From contig NZ_JAACFS010000033.1 of assembly GCF_029051645.1 (NCBI RefSeq), forward strand, positions 25,591 to 89,590: 64,000 bases of DNA, written 5' to 3'. The translations under genes were made by a program, and so were the position numbers. Position 1 is the stretch's first letter. Each line of letters opens with the position of its first letter. The notes below the pieces were generated by a model, which was not told where the DNA came from, did not search any database, and was given only the letters and a program-made list of their open reading frames with translations. Below, piece after piece: positions 1 to 9,034 of this stretch. The stretch is from Bradyrhizobium sp. CSA112. GTDB taxonomy: Bacteria > Pseudomonadota > Alphaproteobacteria > Rhizobiales > Xanthobacteraceae.

Positions 1-66
1 CGCCAAATGCGCGGTGAGGTCATTGGGAAGTACGGCGATTATGTTCAAATGGTAGAGCCGGAATGA
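1..66 (+). CDS. C-terminal end of an unidentified upstream gene
   Basis: The first 21 codons of the window are open and end at TGA (64-66). This stop overlaps the ATG (63-65) of the LuxR gene as ATGA, which suggests translational coupling and a shared operon. The visible tail is polar and ends in MVEPE. It is too short to assign to a family. Confidence 0.4.
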   Translation, partial: RQMRGEVIGKYGDYVQMVEPE

Positions 67-791
67 GCTCGGTCGAAAGCATCTTCCAGGAATTCATCGA
101 TGCGATCCAAACCGCAACCAACGCGGATGAATTCGAGCGTGTCGCAACGCGGCTGACACAGAGGCTGGGCTTTCAGCGATTTGCCTATCTGCGCCTGACC
201 GGCGAGACGCCGATGTTGATCTCGTCCTATCCAAAATCCTGGACCAGCCGGTACTTCCAGCTTGGGTATCAGCAGCTCGATCCTGTGGTGCGCCGCGCGC
301 GTGCCGAGCACGCGCTGTTCAGCTGGGGAGGCGAGGCGTCAGCCCTAGCCGGAAACCGCGAGCAGCGCCGGTTCTTTGATGAAGCGACGACCTTCGGGAT
401 TAGATCAGGCATCACTGTGCCGATCAGGGGCGGATTTGGGCGGATGGCCGCATTTACGCTGGCGACGGGCGACCGCGACGTTCACCCGGAGCGGCTCGTG
501 GCCGACTGGAAGGATCTCGTACAACTCGTCGGGTTGTATTTTCATAGTCAGGTCGGCGCCAAACTTGACATACCCTCTACCGGTAAACTCGCGGCAAGTG
601 AACTCACTCAGCGCGAGCACCAATGCCTTGCATGGACCGCGCAGGGAAAAACTGTCGCGGATATCGCGGTGCTGGTCCAGATTGCGCCGCGCACTGTAGT
701 GTTTCATCTTGAGAACGCTCGCCGCAAGCTCGGTGCAGCATCTATTGCCCAATGCGTCGCCGAGGCCTTGCGACGCGGTTTGTTGTCCTAA
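63..791 (+). CDS. LuxR-family transcriptional regulator (autoinducer-binding type)
   Basis: The 242-residue protein has the layout of a quorum-sensing LuxR regulator. The N-terminal ligand-binding domain (about residues 15-165) has the usual aromatic and acidic residues around SYPKSWTSRYFQLGY and QLDPVV. The C-terminal LuxR helix-turn-helix (about 180-240) begins LTQREHQCLAW and contains the recognition-helix region APRTVVFHLENARRKLG. The start overlaps the stop of the preceding gene (ATGA). No LuxI-type synthase is visible in the window, so the protein could be a solo receptor or its synthase may lie to the left. The ligand is unknown. It is a possible but unproven regulator of the downstream phosphonate genes. 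Confidence 0.85.
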   Translation: MSSVESIFQEFIDAIQTATNADEFERVATRLTQRLGFQRFAYLRLTGETPMLISSYPKSWTSRYFQLGYQQLDPVVRRARAEHALFSWGGEASALAGNREQRRFFDEATTFGIRSGITVPIRGGFGRMAAFTLATGDRDVHPERLVADWKDLVQLVGLYFHSQVGAKLDIPSTGKLAASELTQREHQCLAWTAQGKTVADIAVLVQIAPRTVVFHLENARRKLGAASIAQCVAEALRRGLLS

Positions 792-848
792 TCATCCACA
801 CCCTCTGATTTCGCGCGAGATGCGCAAGAGACCTGGCGCTCGTCGCGC

Positions 849-985
849 CAACCTGATCTACAGCCCTGTTCGATCTGGATGCTGAGTATCTACATGGATC
901 GCGCACGCTCGTGGTTCCCGACGCGAACGGGGTTGTCGGTGGAACAGCTGACCGTATTCACGGCATGGTCCTTGTTCGCTTGTAG
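849..985 (+). pseudogene. 3'-end relic of the DcaP-like porin
   Basis: This stretch closely matches the last ~140 bases of the porin gene that ends at 8662, including the coding sequence for the final PDANGVVGGTADR-VHGMVL residues and the stop. It has no 5' part. It marks the left edge of the tandem duplication: copy A begins inside the porin gene, copy B begins inside the intact one. Confidence 0.85.
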
Positions 986-1294
986 CCACCATGATGCTTG
1001 AACATCACCCCTGAACGCTCTCTTACGAGAGAGCGTCGTTAATAGGAATAAGCAAGGGAATGGTCGGGCCTCGAAAAGGCTTGAAGGAGACCAAAATGGT
1101 TCCTTGTCATTGAAACGGGTATCGAACGAAAACTTCTCTTCGTTACAGCCAGCTAGGATTTAACAAACCGCTTGATGCGGCTACCGCAATACACCGTGTG
1201 AGTAGCGGTGTTCCTTCGCAAAATCTCAAGACCTCTCTTTCAAAACTGGCCCGTGCAATGTCGTTTTAGAGGTGCCGCGATAGTCTCATGCGCG
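986..1294. other. Intergenic region with a hairpin, shared with copy B
   Basis: No gene is visible. The perfect inverted repeat GCTCTCTTACGAGAGAGC lies at 1017-1034, just after the porin relic, and recurs with one change at 8706-8723 after the intact porin. It may be the porin terminator, although no T-run follows. The rest matches the porin-LysR gap of copy B. Confidence 0.5.
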
Positions 1295-2203
1295 TTAAGC
1301 GGCTTCCGGAAGGGCTGCCTTTTTACAAAGGCGGACTAGCCACCGGCAAAAGGCACGAGCGATTTCGGGATTGTCACTGCGGTCGACCGAATAGGCCCGA
1401 TATTGCATGCCGCTGGGAGTACGTGACCCTGGTATCACCTGTAGAACGCCCCCGCGCACCAGATCGCCGACAATAATTTCGGGCGCTATCAGAAGGCATT
1501 TTCCCGTCATGACCGCCGGCAGAGCAAGGTAATTGTGATCATATCGCGCCCCTGACCTTATGTCTTTGGAGGTCAGGTTCATCGCCCGCAACCATGTGGG
1601 CAGTATGTCGGGCCTGGATGTGATGTTCAGAACTGGCATTGAGCGAACGACTGAGAGGCTTTTGTTGTGCAGGTGATTTGGAGAGCCCACACAGACGAGT
1701 TGCTCGTTGTAGATCTCCCAATCGTCAGCCGGTTCGATGACGGAAAGATCGCGCGTAATCAGGATGTCGAAATCGTCGGAAGATGTCGGTGGAGACAGTG
1801 AACTAATCACATCCACAATTACGCCACCCATTTCAGCGGAAAATGCCTGGAGATTAGGAATCAGAAAGGAGTAAGCGAAGGTCGAGAGCGACGTGCGGAC
1901 AACAAGCCGATTGGCGTCCGGACGGTTCCGCCGGCACATTCTTTTAGCGGTGAAACACACTGTATCTAGCGGTTCGGTGACCGTGTTCGCAAAAAGCCTT
2001 CCGAATTCCGTCAATTCGCTTCGCCTACCGCGTCGTTCCATGAGGTCCGTGCCCAGATAGTGTTGCAGCACGGCTAGGTAGCGGCTGACCGAGCTCTGTG
2101 TCGTTCCCAATGCGCTAGCCGCGCGCGTTACGCTTCCTTCTCGCGCGATCGTCACGAACACCCGGATCGCGTTGAGTGGCACTTCATTGTCTTCGATGGC
2201 CAT
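1295..2203 (-). CDS. LysR-type regulator of the phosphonoalanine cassette, copy A
   Basis: The 302-residue protein has an N-terminal winged helix (about residues 8-67, NAIRVFVTIAREGSVTRAA then GTTQSSVSRYLAVLQ) and a periplasmic-binding-like effector domain (about 95-295). It follows the PphA and PalA genes on the same strand, with a 417-base gap before it. In Variovorax sp. Pal2 the phosphonoalanine-degrading genes are accompanied by a LysR regulator, so control of this cassette by phosphonoalanine is a reasonable inference. The gene is intact here, whereas its paralogue at 9727-10554 is truncated. Confidence 0.85.
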   Translation of the reverse strand: MAIEDNEVPLNAIRVFVTIAREGSVTRAASALGTTQSSVSRYLAVLQHYLGTDLMERRGRRSELTEFGRLFANTVTEPLDTVCFTAKRMCRRNRPDANRLVVRTSLSTFAYSFLIPNLQAFSAEMGGVIVDVISSLSPPTSSDDFDILITRDLSVIEPADDWEIYNEQLVCVGSPNHLHNKSLSVVRSMPVLNITSRPDILPTWLRAMNLTSKDIRSGARYDHNYLALPAVMTGKCLLIAPEIIVGDLVRGGVLQVIPGSRTPSGMQYRAYSVDRSDNPEIARAFCRWLVRLCKKAALPEAA

Positions 2204-2620
2204 CTTCTATTCCGGCAACTTCTGGAATGTCCGCCAGTTTTCACGGCAGCCCATCGCCAAAAATGAATGTTCCATCACATTATTCCACGTTGATAGCCGG
2301 ATTACTGCTTATCAACGGTATATCGCGCGCAAAAACCACGTCCGGCCGAAGCCGATACGGTCGGCGCGATCGCCTTTATAGTTGAGTTGATCTCGGTCGC
2401 GTTTTCCTTAGGCGTATCTTAAGCGAGCCGTGGCAGTGGTTGCCACGATCGCTCGATCGCTCTTCTCGCAGTCGGACACCACGCGACTTTCCGGAGGAGA
2501 AAAACCCGTTAACTCGAGTGTTCCGATCGACAGCGCGCCAGGCATAGCGCCTGAGCGGAGCTCAGGCCCTGCCTATCGTGTTGAAATCCCGACAATCACG
2601 GCGGGGACGGAATGGTGCGT
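2204..2620. promoter_or_regulatory. Gap between pphA-like gene and LysR gene, copy A
   Basis: This 417-base gap carries the LysR promoter (reading leftward) and the end of the pphA transcript. An inverted repeat, CCTGAGC-GGA-GCTCAGG, near 2550-2570 is the counterpart of the stronger hairpin at 10898-10918 in copy B and may end the pphA message, though no clear T-run follows. No credible gene is seen here. Confidence 0.45.
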
Positions 2621-3493
2621 TCAGCAAAGGAAGCGAGCTTCAGCTGCTTTAACCTCGTCCATCTTCTGAAGTCTGAAAATCTCCTCCACCGGAAGAATGT
2701 CCTTGTGGACGTTCTGGACGCCACCGTCTGCGATGATCCGGCGGAAGGTCTCTTGGATAGCACTTGCAGCAGCGCGGATGCCGTAGTTGCCGTAGATCAT
2801 CATGCGGATGTTGCAAAGCGCCTTGACCCGTTCGGCGTCGAGATCCGGGTACGCGTTCGGGACTATCACCAGCGGCACCGATCCGGTCCAGGCGCGCGAA
2901 AAGTCTTCAATCTCCAAGGGGTCCTTTTTTTTCGAATGGATCAGGATCATGTCGGCGCCAGCCTCCACATAGGCTTGCGCCCGACGCAGGGCTTCCGCTT
3001 CGCCGAGGCCTGCGATCAGGGCCTCGGTGCGGGCGATGACGAGAAAATCGGGGTTCCGTTTTGTCGCACCGGCGGCTTCGATCTTGCCCTGAAACTCCTC
3101 AATGCGCAGCAGCTCCTGGCGTCCGCCCGCAACAAGGCTCGTTACCTTAGGAAAGGTCTTATCCTCGATGACGACGGCGCTCGCGCCGGCTCGCTCGTAT
3201 TCTCTGACGGCATGGATCACATTGATCGCATTGCCGTAGCCCGTATCGATATCGGCAACGATCGGCAGCGTCGTGCGTCCGGCGATCGCCCGCAGCATAT
3301 CGAGATGCTGTGTCATCGAGATCAGGCTCATGTCCGCAAGGCCGTAAAGCGCCGAGAGCTCAAATCCTGAGGCCCACAGGCCATCGAATCCCGCTTCTTC
3401 TGCGAGGATCGCCGAAAGCGGGCTATGGGTGGCCATGATGTGGACGAGGCCGGTCTCGGCCATGCGGGCGCGGAGGCGTTTGGCAGCGGACAT
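2621..3493 (-). CDS. pphA: Phosphonopyruvate hydrolase-like enzyme (PEP mutase/isocitrate lyase superfamily), copy A
   Basis: The 290-residue TIM-barrel protein resembles Variovorax phosphonopyruvate hydrolase, which cleaves the C-P bond of phosphonopyruvate to give pyruvate and phosphate. The metal-binding stretch DIDTGYGNA (about residues 83-91) and the gate loop EDKTFPKVTS are visible. The loop has Thr where PEP mutases have Asn (EDK-x5-NS), the change reported to separate the hydrolase from the mutase, so a catabolic role is preferred. It starts 11 bases after the aminotransferase stop, forming a two-gene unit. The last ~20 residues seen in copy B are missing because an extra T in the 3' region shifts the frame. 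Confidence 0.8.
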   Translation of the reverse strand: MSAAKRLRARMAETGLVHIMATHSPLSAILAEEAGFDGLWASGFELSALYGLADMSLISMTQHLDMLRAIAGRTTLPIVADIDTGYGNAINVIHAVREYERAGASAVVIEDKTFPKVTSLVAGGRQELLRIEEFQGKIEAAGATKRNPDFLVIARTEALIAGLGEAEALRRAQAYVEAGADMILIHSKKKDPLEIEDFSRAWTGSVPLVIVPNAYPDLDAERVKALCNIRMMIYGNYGIRAAASAIQETFRRIIADGGVQNVHKDILPVEEIFRLQKMDEVKAAEARFLC

Positions 3494-3503
3494 CGGAGAC
3501 CTT

Positions 3504-4703
3504 TCAGGACAGGGCGGCGCAGGCCGCTATGATGCGGTCGCAGGCGCGGGTGAGGTCCTCGAGCGACGAGGCATAGGAAATGCGGATATAGGGCGCGGCC
3601 ATGAAGCCGCTGCCGGGCACGACGGCCACGGCGAAATCGTCGAGCAGATACATCGCAAAATCGGTGTCGGTTTCGATGACTTTGCCATCCGGCGTGTGCT
3701 TGCCGATAACACCCGCGCAGGAGGGGAAAACGTAGAAGGCGCCGTCTGGCATCCGGCACGTAAGTCCCTCGGCCTTGTTCAGCTTGGCGACAACGAAATC
3801 GCGGCGCTGCAGAAAGACGCTCGCGAATTCCTTGATATGGTTCCGGCCGCCGGTTAGCGCCTCGATGGCGGCATATTGCGAAATCGAGCTCGTGTGCGAG
3901 GAGGTCTGGCCTTGAATGAGGTTCATGGCCTTGATTAGCGCCAGAGGGCCCGCGCCATAACCGACGCGCCAGCCGGTCATTGCGTCCGCCTTGGACACGC
4001 CGTTGACCGTCAGCGTGCGCTCGAAGAGATCCGGCGCGACCGCGGCCATGGTGGCGAAGTCAACATCGTAGGTGAGCTTTTCATAGATGTCGTCGGATAG
4101 CACATGGACATGGGCATGGCTGCGCAGCACGGCGGCGAGCGCCAGCAACTCGCCTCGGCTGTAGACCGCGCCAGTCGGATTGGACGGCGAGTTCAGCATC
4201 AGCCACTTGGTGCGCGGCGTGATCGCCGCCTCCAGCGCCTCGGGGCGGAGCTTGAATCCATGGAATTCATCGCAGGCAACGAGAACAGGCTTGCCGCCGG
4301 CGAGCGCCACCATATCGGGATAAGAGACCCAGCACGGTATCGGGATCACCACCTCGTCGCCCGGATCGAGGCTGGCGAAGAGCGCGTTGAAGACGACCTG
4401 CTTTGCGCCGCAGCCCACCGTGATCTGCTCGATACCGTAATCGAGCGCGTGATCGCGACGGAAGCTCTCGCGGATCGCCTCGCGCAGCGGCTTGAGCCCT
4501 GCGACCGCTGTGTATTTCGTTCGCCCTTCCCGGATCGCCCGGATGCCGGCTTCGCAGACAGCGGGCGGCGTGTCGAAATCTGGTTCGCCCTGGCTGAGCG
4601 TAATCACATCGACGCCGGAATCGCGAAGTTCGGAGGCACGCGCCGTCATGGCCTTGGTTTCAGAGGGTCGGACGACCTTGAGCCGTTCTGCAACAAGAGA
4701 CAA
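3504..4703 (-). CDS. palA: Class I aminotransferase, phosphonoalanine:phosphonopyruvate type (PalA-like), copy A
   Basis: The 399-residue fold-type I PLP enzyme belongs to the aspartate aminotransferase group. Visible are NSPSNPTGAVYS (cofactor Asn), LSDDIYE (Asp to the pyridine nitrogen), NGVSKADAMTGWRVGYG (Schiff-base Lys) and PYIRISYAS (substrate carboxylate Arg). Placement directly before the phosphonopyruvate hydrolase-like gene suggests it deaminates phosphonoalanine to phosphonopyruvate, as in the pal/pph cluster of Variovorax. The best-aligned start is TTG (4701-4703), so expression may be weak. General aspartate aminotransferase activity cannot be excluded from sequence alone. Confidence 0.8.
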   Translation of the reverse strand: MSLVAERLKVVRPSETKAMTARASELRDSGVDVITLSQGEPDFDTPPAVCEAGIRAIREGRTKYTAVAGLKPLREAIRESFRRDHALDYGIEQITVGCGAKQVVFNALFASLDPGDEVVIPIPCWVSYPDMVALAGGKPVLVACDEFHGFKLRPEALEAAITPRTKWLMLNSPSNPTGAVYSRGELLALAAVLRSHAHVHVLSDDIYEKLTYDVDFATMAAVAPDLFERTLTVNGVSKADAMTGWRVGYGAGPLALIKAMNLIQGQTSSHTSSISQYAAIEALTGGRNHIKEFASVFLQRRDFVVAKLNKAEGLTCRMPDGAFYVFPSCAGVIGKHTPDGKVIETDTDFAMYLLDDFAVAVVPGSGFMAAPYIRISYASSLEDLTRACDRIIAACAALS

Positions 4704-4814
4704 GATAGAATGCCTGCGAAGTTCGAAGAAAATCTTTGACGGCTTCTAGTCCCTCTCAAACGGGCTAACCAATCCGGCTATCGCTTTTTTGAATGAAATG
4801 ATCGAAAGTTACGA

Positions 4815-5706
4815 TACCTTACGGTTGCATCGCCGGGCACGGCCTTCTTGCAGACGTGCGTCATCCAACGGCAGAAGGCACGAGCAAGATCCGAAGTACG
4901 GCTACGATCGACTGCATAGGCGCGGTACTGCATGCCGCTTGGGACCCGCGTGCGTCCGGCAGCACGGCAAGATAAGGCCCCGGGAATAGGTCTGAGATAA
5001 GGACTTGCAGGCAGCCAGCAGGGATTAGCCGGTCGTCACCACCGGACGGGCGAGGTCGTGATGGTCATAGTGCTGGCCGAGCACGCCATCGCCGCTCTTC
5101 ATGTTCTTGATGTTCTCTTGGTCGCAGCCAAGTGGGAAGCTCGTCCGGTCAGGAGATAACCGTCAGCAGCGGGATAGAAGAAGCGCGGCAAGTCCACGTC
5201 CGGCGAGGGATTGCGGGGCACCCACGCGAGACCAGTTGCTCATTCATAGAATCCCAAGGGACCGAAGGATCCGACAGCTCAAGCTCGCGCGTGATCAGCA
5301 CGTCGAAGCTATCCGCGGTCGAGGGCATGAACCGTGAGCTGCTGACGCACCGCCCACGAATCTCGGATGAGAATGCCTGTAAGTTGGGAACAAACAACGT
5401 GCAGCCAAAGATTGTGAGCGAGATGCGCACACGATGCGGTTCACCTTCGTCTCGTCGCCTCCGCCTTAGACGGTGAGCAGGATCGTCCACAGCGGCCCGG
5501 CGCATTGATGAAAAAAACGATTGGGCGGTCAATTCGCTGTTGCGACCGCGCTGCTCGATCAGCTTCGAGCCGAGATGGGTGTTCTAGGCCAGCGAAATGC
5601 GGCTGACCGAACTTTGGGTCATGCCGAGGCTCTTCGCAGCGCGCGGCACGTTCTGTTCCCGAGCGATCTCCACGAAGGCGCGCACCGCTTTGAGCGACAG
5701 CCCTAA
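4815..5706 (-). pseudogene. Decayed second LysR regulator, copy A
   Basis: Fragments in different frames align to a LysR protein: the reverse-strand helix-turn-helix around 5560-5700 (TQSSVSR-like), a central part at 5160-5530 containing LFVPNLQAFSSEIRG, DSFDVLITRELELSD and MNEQLVSRG, and a C-terminal part near 4850-4960 reading GMQYRAYAVDRS and ARAFCRWM. Several frameshifts disrupt it. It is related to the intact LysR at 1295-2203, and an equally broken copy occupies the same place in copy B. Confidence 0.8.
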
Positions 5707-5798
5707 TAAGCCTCGGTCAGTGTTTTGGTTAGGGGTCTTGGCCGTGTAAAAACGCCGTCCCAGGCAAGTCGGTGAGAAGCCAAGGCGCCCGTTCGGTC

Positions 5799-6275
5799 TC
5801 AGGCCACGATTGCAGCCATCAGCGGCTTGGTCCCGATGATGTTCATGACCCGTGTCAGATTACAGGCCAGGACCGAGAGAGCCATCTCGGCGGCTCTTTT
5901 GGAAGCGTCTTGGTAAGGAAGTGTGTCGCCGCCATCCGAGCCTTCATCGTGCCGAACGGATGCTCGACCGTCTCGCGACGCTGGCGCATGGCTTGTTGGT
6001 CTGCGTCAAGGCGCTGCTGCACAGCCTCGAGCAGATGCTCATTCTCCGATCGCGTGATGCGCCGCTCTGGCCCGGTCGTACATTGCGATTTGAGCAAACA
6101 ATTTTAACAGGCCGAGGTCCAGTAGCGCCGCAGCATCTTGCCGTCTTCTTCGTTTGTGTAGCGATACGGCAGTCGCTCCCCCAGCTGGACAGCGATAGGC
6201 GTCTTCCTCAATGACTTCCAAGGAAGGTGCGCGCTCCGTTGAAGTGAACGGATGCGCGCGCCAGCGTTTGAGCAA
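5799..6275 (-). pseudogene. IS1182-family transposase remnant
   Basis: The reverse strand encodes the C-terminal portion of an IS1182-type transposase: CTTGPERRITRSENEHL, RRETVEHPFGTMKAR and MAATHFLTKTLPK, then after a frameshift the tail LTRVMNIIGTKPLMAAI. An upstream piece (6110-6275) in another frame has the CPAG segment. No catalytic N-terminus or terminal repeats remain. The scar separates copy A from the porin gene. Confidence 0.75.
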
Positions 6276-7018
6276 TCGCGATCACAGGGGCCTTGCGCGT
6301 CACCGCTAGGGCTCTATTAGATAGAGAAGCGCTCTATCAATCCGGCGCGTCATAAGCTCCACGAAGCTTTTCCTGCACGTTGCGCAGCGATCCGGCGCAC
6401 CATCCGCCTGTTGGCGCTCGTTCCAGCTGGTGGGACGGCCTTGCACCGATGACTCGCGATTGGTAGCGCGATCAGCTCTTCAGCCAAGAAGTCGGATTGG
6501 ATGGCGGCGCGTTCTCACGCTAATCCATCGCCAAATCAGAACGGTCCATCACATTAGTTGATCTCTGTCACCGGCCTATTGCTTCCCAACGCTACTGCGT
6601 CGGCAGAAATGAGTTCGGCAAGGAGAGGGCATGGCATTCCCAACTAAGTGCGTTGACTTATATCGTTACGGCTTTGCGCAGCCTGAATTGACGGCCAGTG
6701 TTATTCGTCCTCATCGAATTGCGAGCGCACTGATCGATCGCTTGTGCGAGCCGACCGTGTAGAAGGCCGACGGCGCGCGCCTCATGTCGTTGATGGGCGA
6801 ACGAAGCACGTCGGCATGAGGCCTCAAGATGCGCATCTCCTCGCGCGCGAGGTCGACTGGTTGCGACGGCAGCCAGGAACAGGCGCCGCGTCGGTCACGC
6901 CGATCCGGGAGTTGGCTTGATGGGAACGTGTCTCTCCCTCGTTAGCTGAGCACGACGCGTTACGGACTAACACAGACATCTACGCTTTCTCTTTCCTACG
7001 TGAAAAACATAGGGGTCT
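6276..7018. other. Non-coding junk between IS remnant and porin
   Basis: No intact gene is visible. A short stretch near 6520-6560 (CCATCGCCAAA and TCCATCACATTA) resembles the LysR upstream region at 2250-2285, implying a third, highly degraded piece of the cassette. Bases 6887-6906 resemble the 3' end of the ABC ATPase gene near 15370-15390 (GGTCACNCCGATCCGGGAG), hinting at further rearrangement. Confidence 0.4.
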
Positions 7019-8662
7019 ATGTTTGCGTACTTTGTGGGGACTTCAGTGCTAAAAAAATCGGTTCGATCAATGTCTATCCGAGAAAGCTCTAAACTTGCGC
7101 GGCCACAGCCATCCGGTAGGTTGATGGCATCGCGATGGATCGTGACTAGCGCCCTGGTTGGTTGCGTAATTTCGTATTCACCTTCTGTGGCTCGGGCCGA
7201 TTCCTCTGACGATCTGAGGCAAGAGCTGAAACGTTTGCAGGCTCGCGTTCAATCACTTGAAGCGACTGAGCAAACTGGCTCGCGAAGCGATCGTGCAGCG
7301 GCTAAGGCGGCGAGACAGGCACAAAAGGAGGCAGAGGAGGCTCGGGCACGCGCGGAGGAGGCGCGACTGGCGGCTGAAGCTGCTCGTGCGAAGGCGCAAG
7401 CAGCGCAGAGTGGAGCAGATCCACTGCAAGGAAGCTTCCCCGGGAGCATGCGAATCCCGGGTACAGGGACATCCTTTAAGATTTCCGGCTATGCAAAGGT
7501 TCATGCCTACGGAGATCTCGGACCACGCAACAGATCCGACAACATTGCAGTCGCGTCCATTCCGCTATCGAGGGGGGCGCTCGGCGCTCAAACGCCAGGC
7601 GACGTCTCTGTCGGAGCTCGATGGTCTCGAGTGGGTCTTGATGTAAGAACGCCGATTAGCGAAAGCTTTGGAGCTGCTCGTACCTTCTTCGAGGTTGATT
7701 TCGCGGGGCAGTCCGACCCTACGAGTCAGACAACTGCATCGAGCTTCAGTACAAGACTTAGGCTAGCGTTTGGAGAATTCGGCCAAACTGATGGTTGGGG
7801 TTCCGTAGTTGCAGGGCAAACCTACTCGGTATTCTGCGACGCAACACTTAACCCGCTACGTAGCGTCTCTGATTGGACGACGCCCGGAACGAGCGCCGTG
7901 CGCCAAGCAGCCATTCAATACAGCAAGAGCTATGGATCGACGACGTTTAGTGTGGGGTTGGAGAACACGTACAGTGACGTCACAAGTACAACTGGAACGA
8001 CCTATCCCGATTCTAGTGGTGGCGCGGGCTTTGGCTTGAGTGGGACTCCAGATGGTGCCGCGAGAGTCCTCTGGCGTGGAGAGAGCGCGTTTTTCGCCCT
8101 GCGAGGCATGGTTCGGAATATCGAGATCAACAATGAGGCTGCTATTCCTGGTCAACGCTATCGCGCGTCGACTTTGGGCTATGGTATTGGCGCGACCGGT
8201 GGGCTGAACCTTTTGGACGGTCGTCTGGCGCTATTTGCGACGGCCAACTATGGACCTGGTATCGGTCGTTATCTCATCACGGTCAGTCAAGGATTTGGTG
8301 CCGTAACCAACTTCGGCTTGCCCGGCGTAACTGCTCAGAGGGCTCAAATCGATACCGTAACGGCGACCGCTGGCCTTGTTGGGCTGCAGTACAAGTTCCT
8401 TCCAAATCTCCAGGCTAATGCCCTCGTTTCAGTCACTAGCCTGAACTACCCCAGCTATGTGACCCAATTCACGACAACCTCGAGTGCGATCAACACGAAC
8501 TTGTGGGCCACGAGTGTCAACCTGATCTACAGCCCTGTGCCATTGGTCGACCTGGGTATTGAGTATTTGCATGGATCGCGCGCACTGGTGGTTCCCGACG
8601 CGAACGGGGTTGTCGGTGGAACAGCTGACCGTGTTCACGGCATGGTCCTCGTTCGCTTCTAG
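7019..8662 (+). CDS. DcaP-like outer-membrane porin
   Basis: The 547-residue protein has a signal peptide in the segment MASRWIVTSALVGCV to SVARA, an Ala/Glu/Arg-rich coiled coil (about residues 65-130 from the first ATG) and a long beta-barrel rich in alternating polar and aromatic residues that ends in a C-terminal Phe (MVLVRF), typical of outer-membrane proteins. DcaP-family trimeric channels share this coiled-coil-plus-barrel plan and take up negatively charged small molecules. Its place beside phosphonoalanine catabolic genes fits a specific uptake channel, which is inference. The exact start is uncertain; ATGs at 7070 and 7124 are in frame, the last giving the cleanest signal peptide. 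Confidence 0.8.
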   Translation: MFAYFVGTSVLKKSVRSMSIRESSKLARPQPSGRLMASRWIVTSALVGCVISYSPSVARADSSDDLRQELKRLQARVQSLEATEQTGSRSDRAAAKAARQAQKEAEEARARAEEARLAAEAARAKAQAAQSGADPLQGSFPGSMRIPGTGTSFKISGYAKVHAYGDLGPRNRSDNIAVASIPLSRGALGAQTPGDVSVGARWSRVGLDVRTPISESFGAARTFFEVDFAGQSDPTSQTTASSFSTRLRLAFGEFGQTDGWGSVVAGQTYSVFCDATLNPLRSVSDWTTPGTSAVRQAAIQYSKSYGSTTFSVGLENTYSDVTSTTGTTYPDSSGGAGFGLSGTPDGAARVLWRGESAFFALRGMVRNIEINNEAAIPGQRYRASTLGYGIGATGGLNLLDGRLALFATANYGPGIGRYLITVSQGFGAVTNFGLPGVTAQRAQIDTVTATAGLVGLQYKFLPNLQANALVSVTSLNYPSYVTQFTTTSSAINTNLWATSVNLIYSPVPLVDLGIEYLHGSRALVVPDANGVVGGTADRVHGMVLVRF

Positions 8663-8705
8663 CCACCATAGTGCTTGAGCATTGCTGGCTGAGCGCAACA
8701 CAAAC

Positions 8706-8723
8706 GCTCTCTTACGAGAGGGC
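8706..8723. terminator. Hairpin after the porin gene
   Basis: The inverted repeat GCTCTCTTACGAGAGGGC lies 44 bases after the porin stop and is conserved, with compensating perfection, in copy A (1017-1034). No T-run follows, so it may be an mRNA 3'-end stabiliser and not an intrinsic terminator. Confidence 0.35.
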
Positions 8724-8997
8724 GCCATTAGCAGGAACAAGCAAGGGATGATGAGGCCTGGAGAGCTTGCGGAGGAGACCAAGAATGGTTTCTCGTCGTC
8801 GAAATAAGGGACACAAAACGAAAACTTCTGTTCGTTGCAGCAACTAATGTTCCCGCAGCTTGATGCAGCTACCGCAATACACTCTGTGCGCGAGGAGTAG
8901 CGGTCTTCTTATGGCGTCGACTTTCAAGACCTCCGTCACAAAACACGCCGCGTGCAATGCCACTTAGAGGTGCTGCGATGGTCTCATGCGATATTAA

Positions 8998-9024
8998 GCC
9001 GCTTCCGGAAGAGCGGCCTTTTTA
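8998..9024 (+). terminator. Candidate intrinsic terminator
   Basis: GCCGCT-TCCGGAAG-AGCGGC forms a GC-rich stem and is followed by CTTTTTA. It reads on the + strand, downstream of the porin. In copy A the equivalent bases encode the LysR C-terminus and the stem is less perfect. Confidence 0.45.
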
Positions 9025-9034
9025 CAAAGGCGGA

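Larger units (their letters stand above)
849..5706. repeat. Tandem duplication unit, copy A
   Basis: This segment is colinear with 8517-14053: porin 3' end, intergenic hairpin, LysR gene, PphA-type gene, PalA-type gene and decayed LysR gene, all in the same order and orientation. Nucleotide similarity stays high even between genes. The main differences are small indels in coding regions and the insertion element present only in copy B. Confidence 0.85.

Noticed and set aside
2410..2430. Possible sigma-54 site (TGGCAGTGGTTGCC)
   Set aside because: The spacing between GG and GC is two bases too short for a -24/-12 promoter.
2612..3370. 252-codon frame antisense to the pphA-like gene
   Set aside because: It is a shadow of a GC-rich coding region; the opposite strand has all family motifs and a duplicated homologue.
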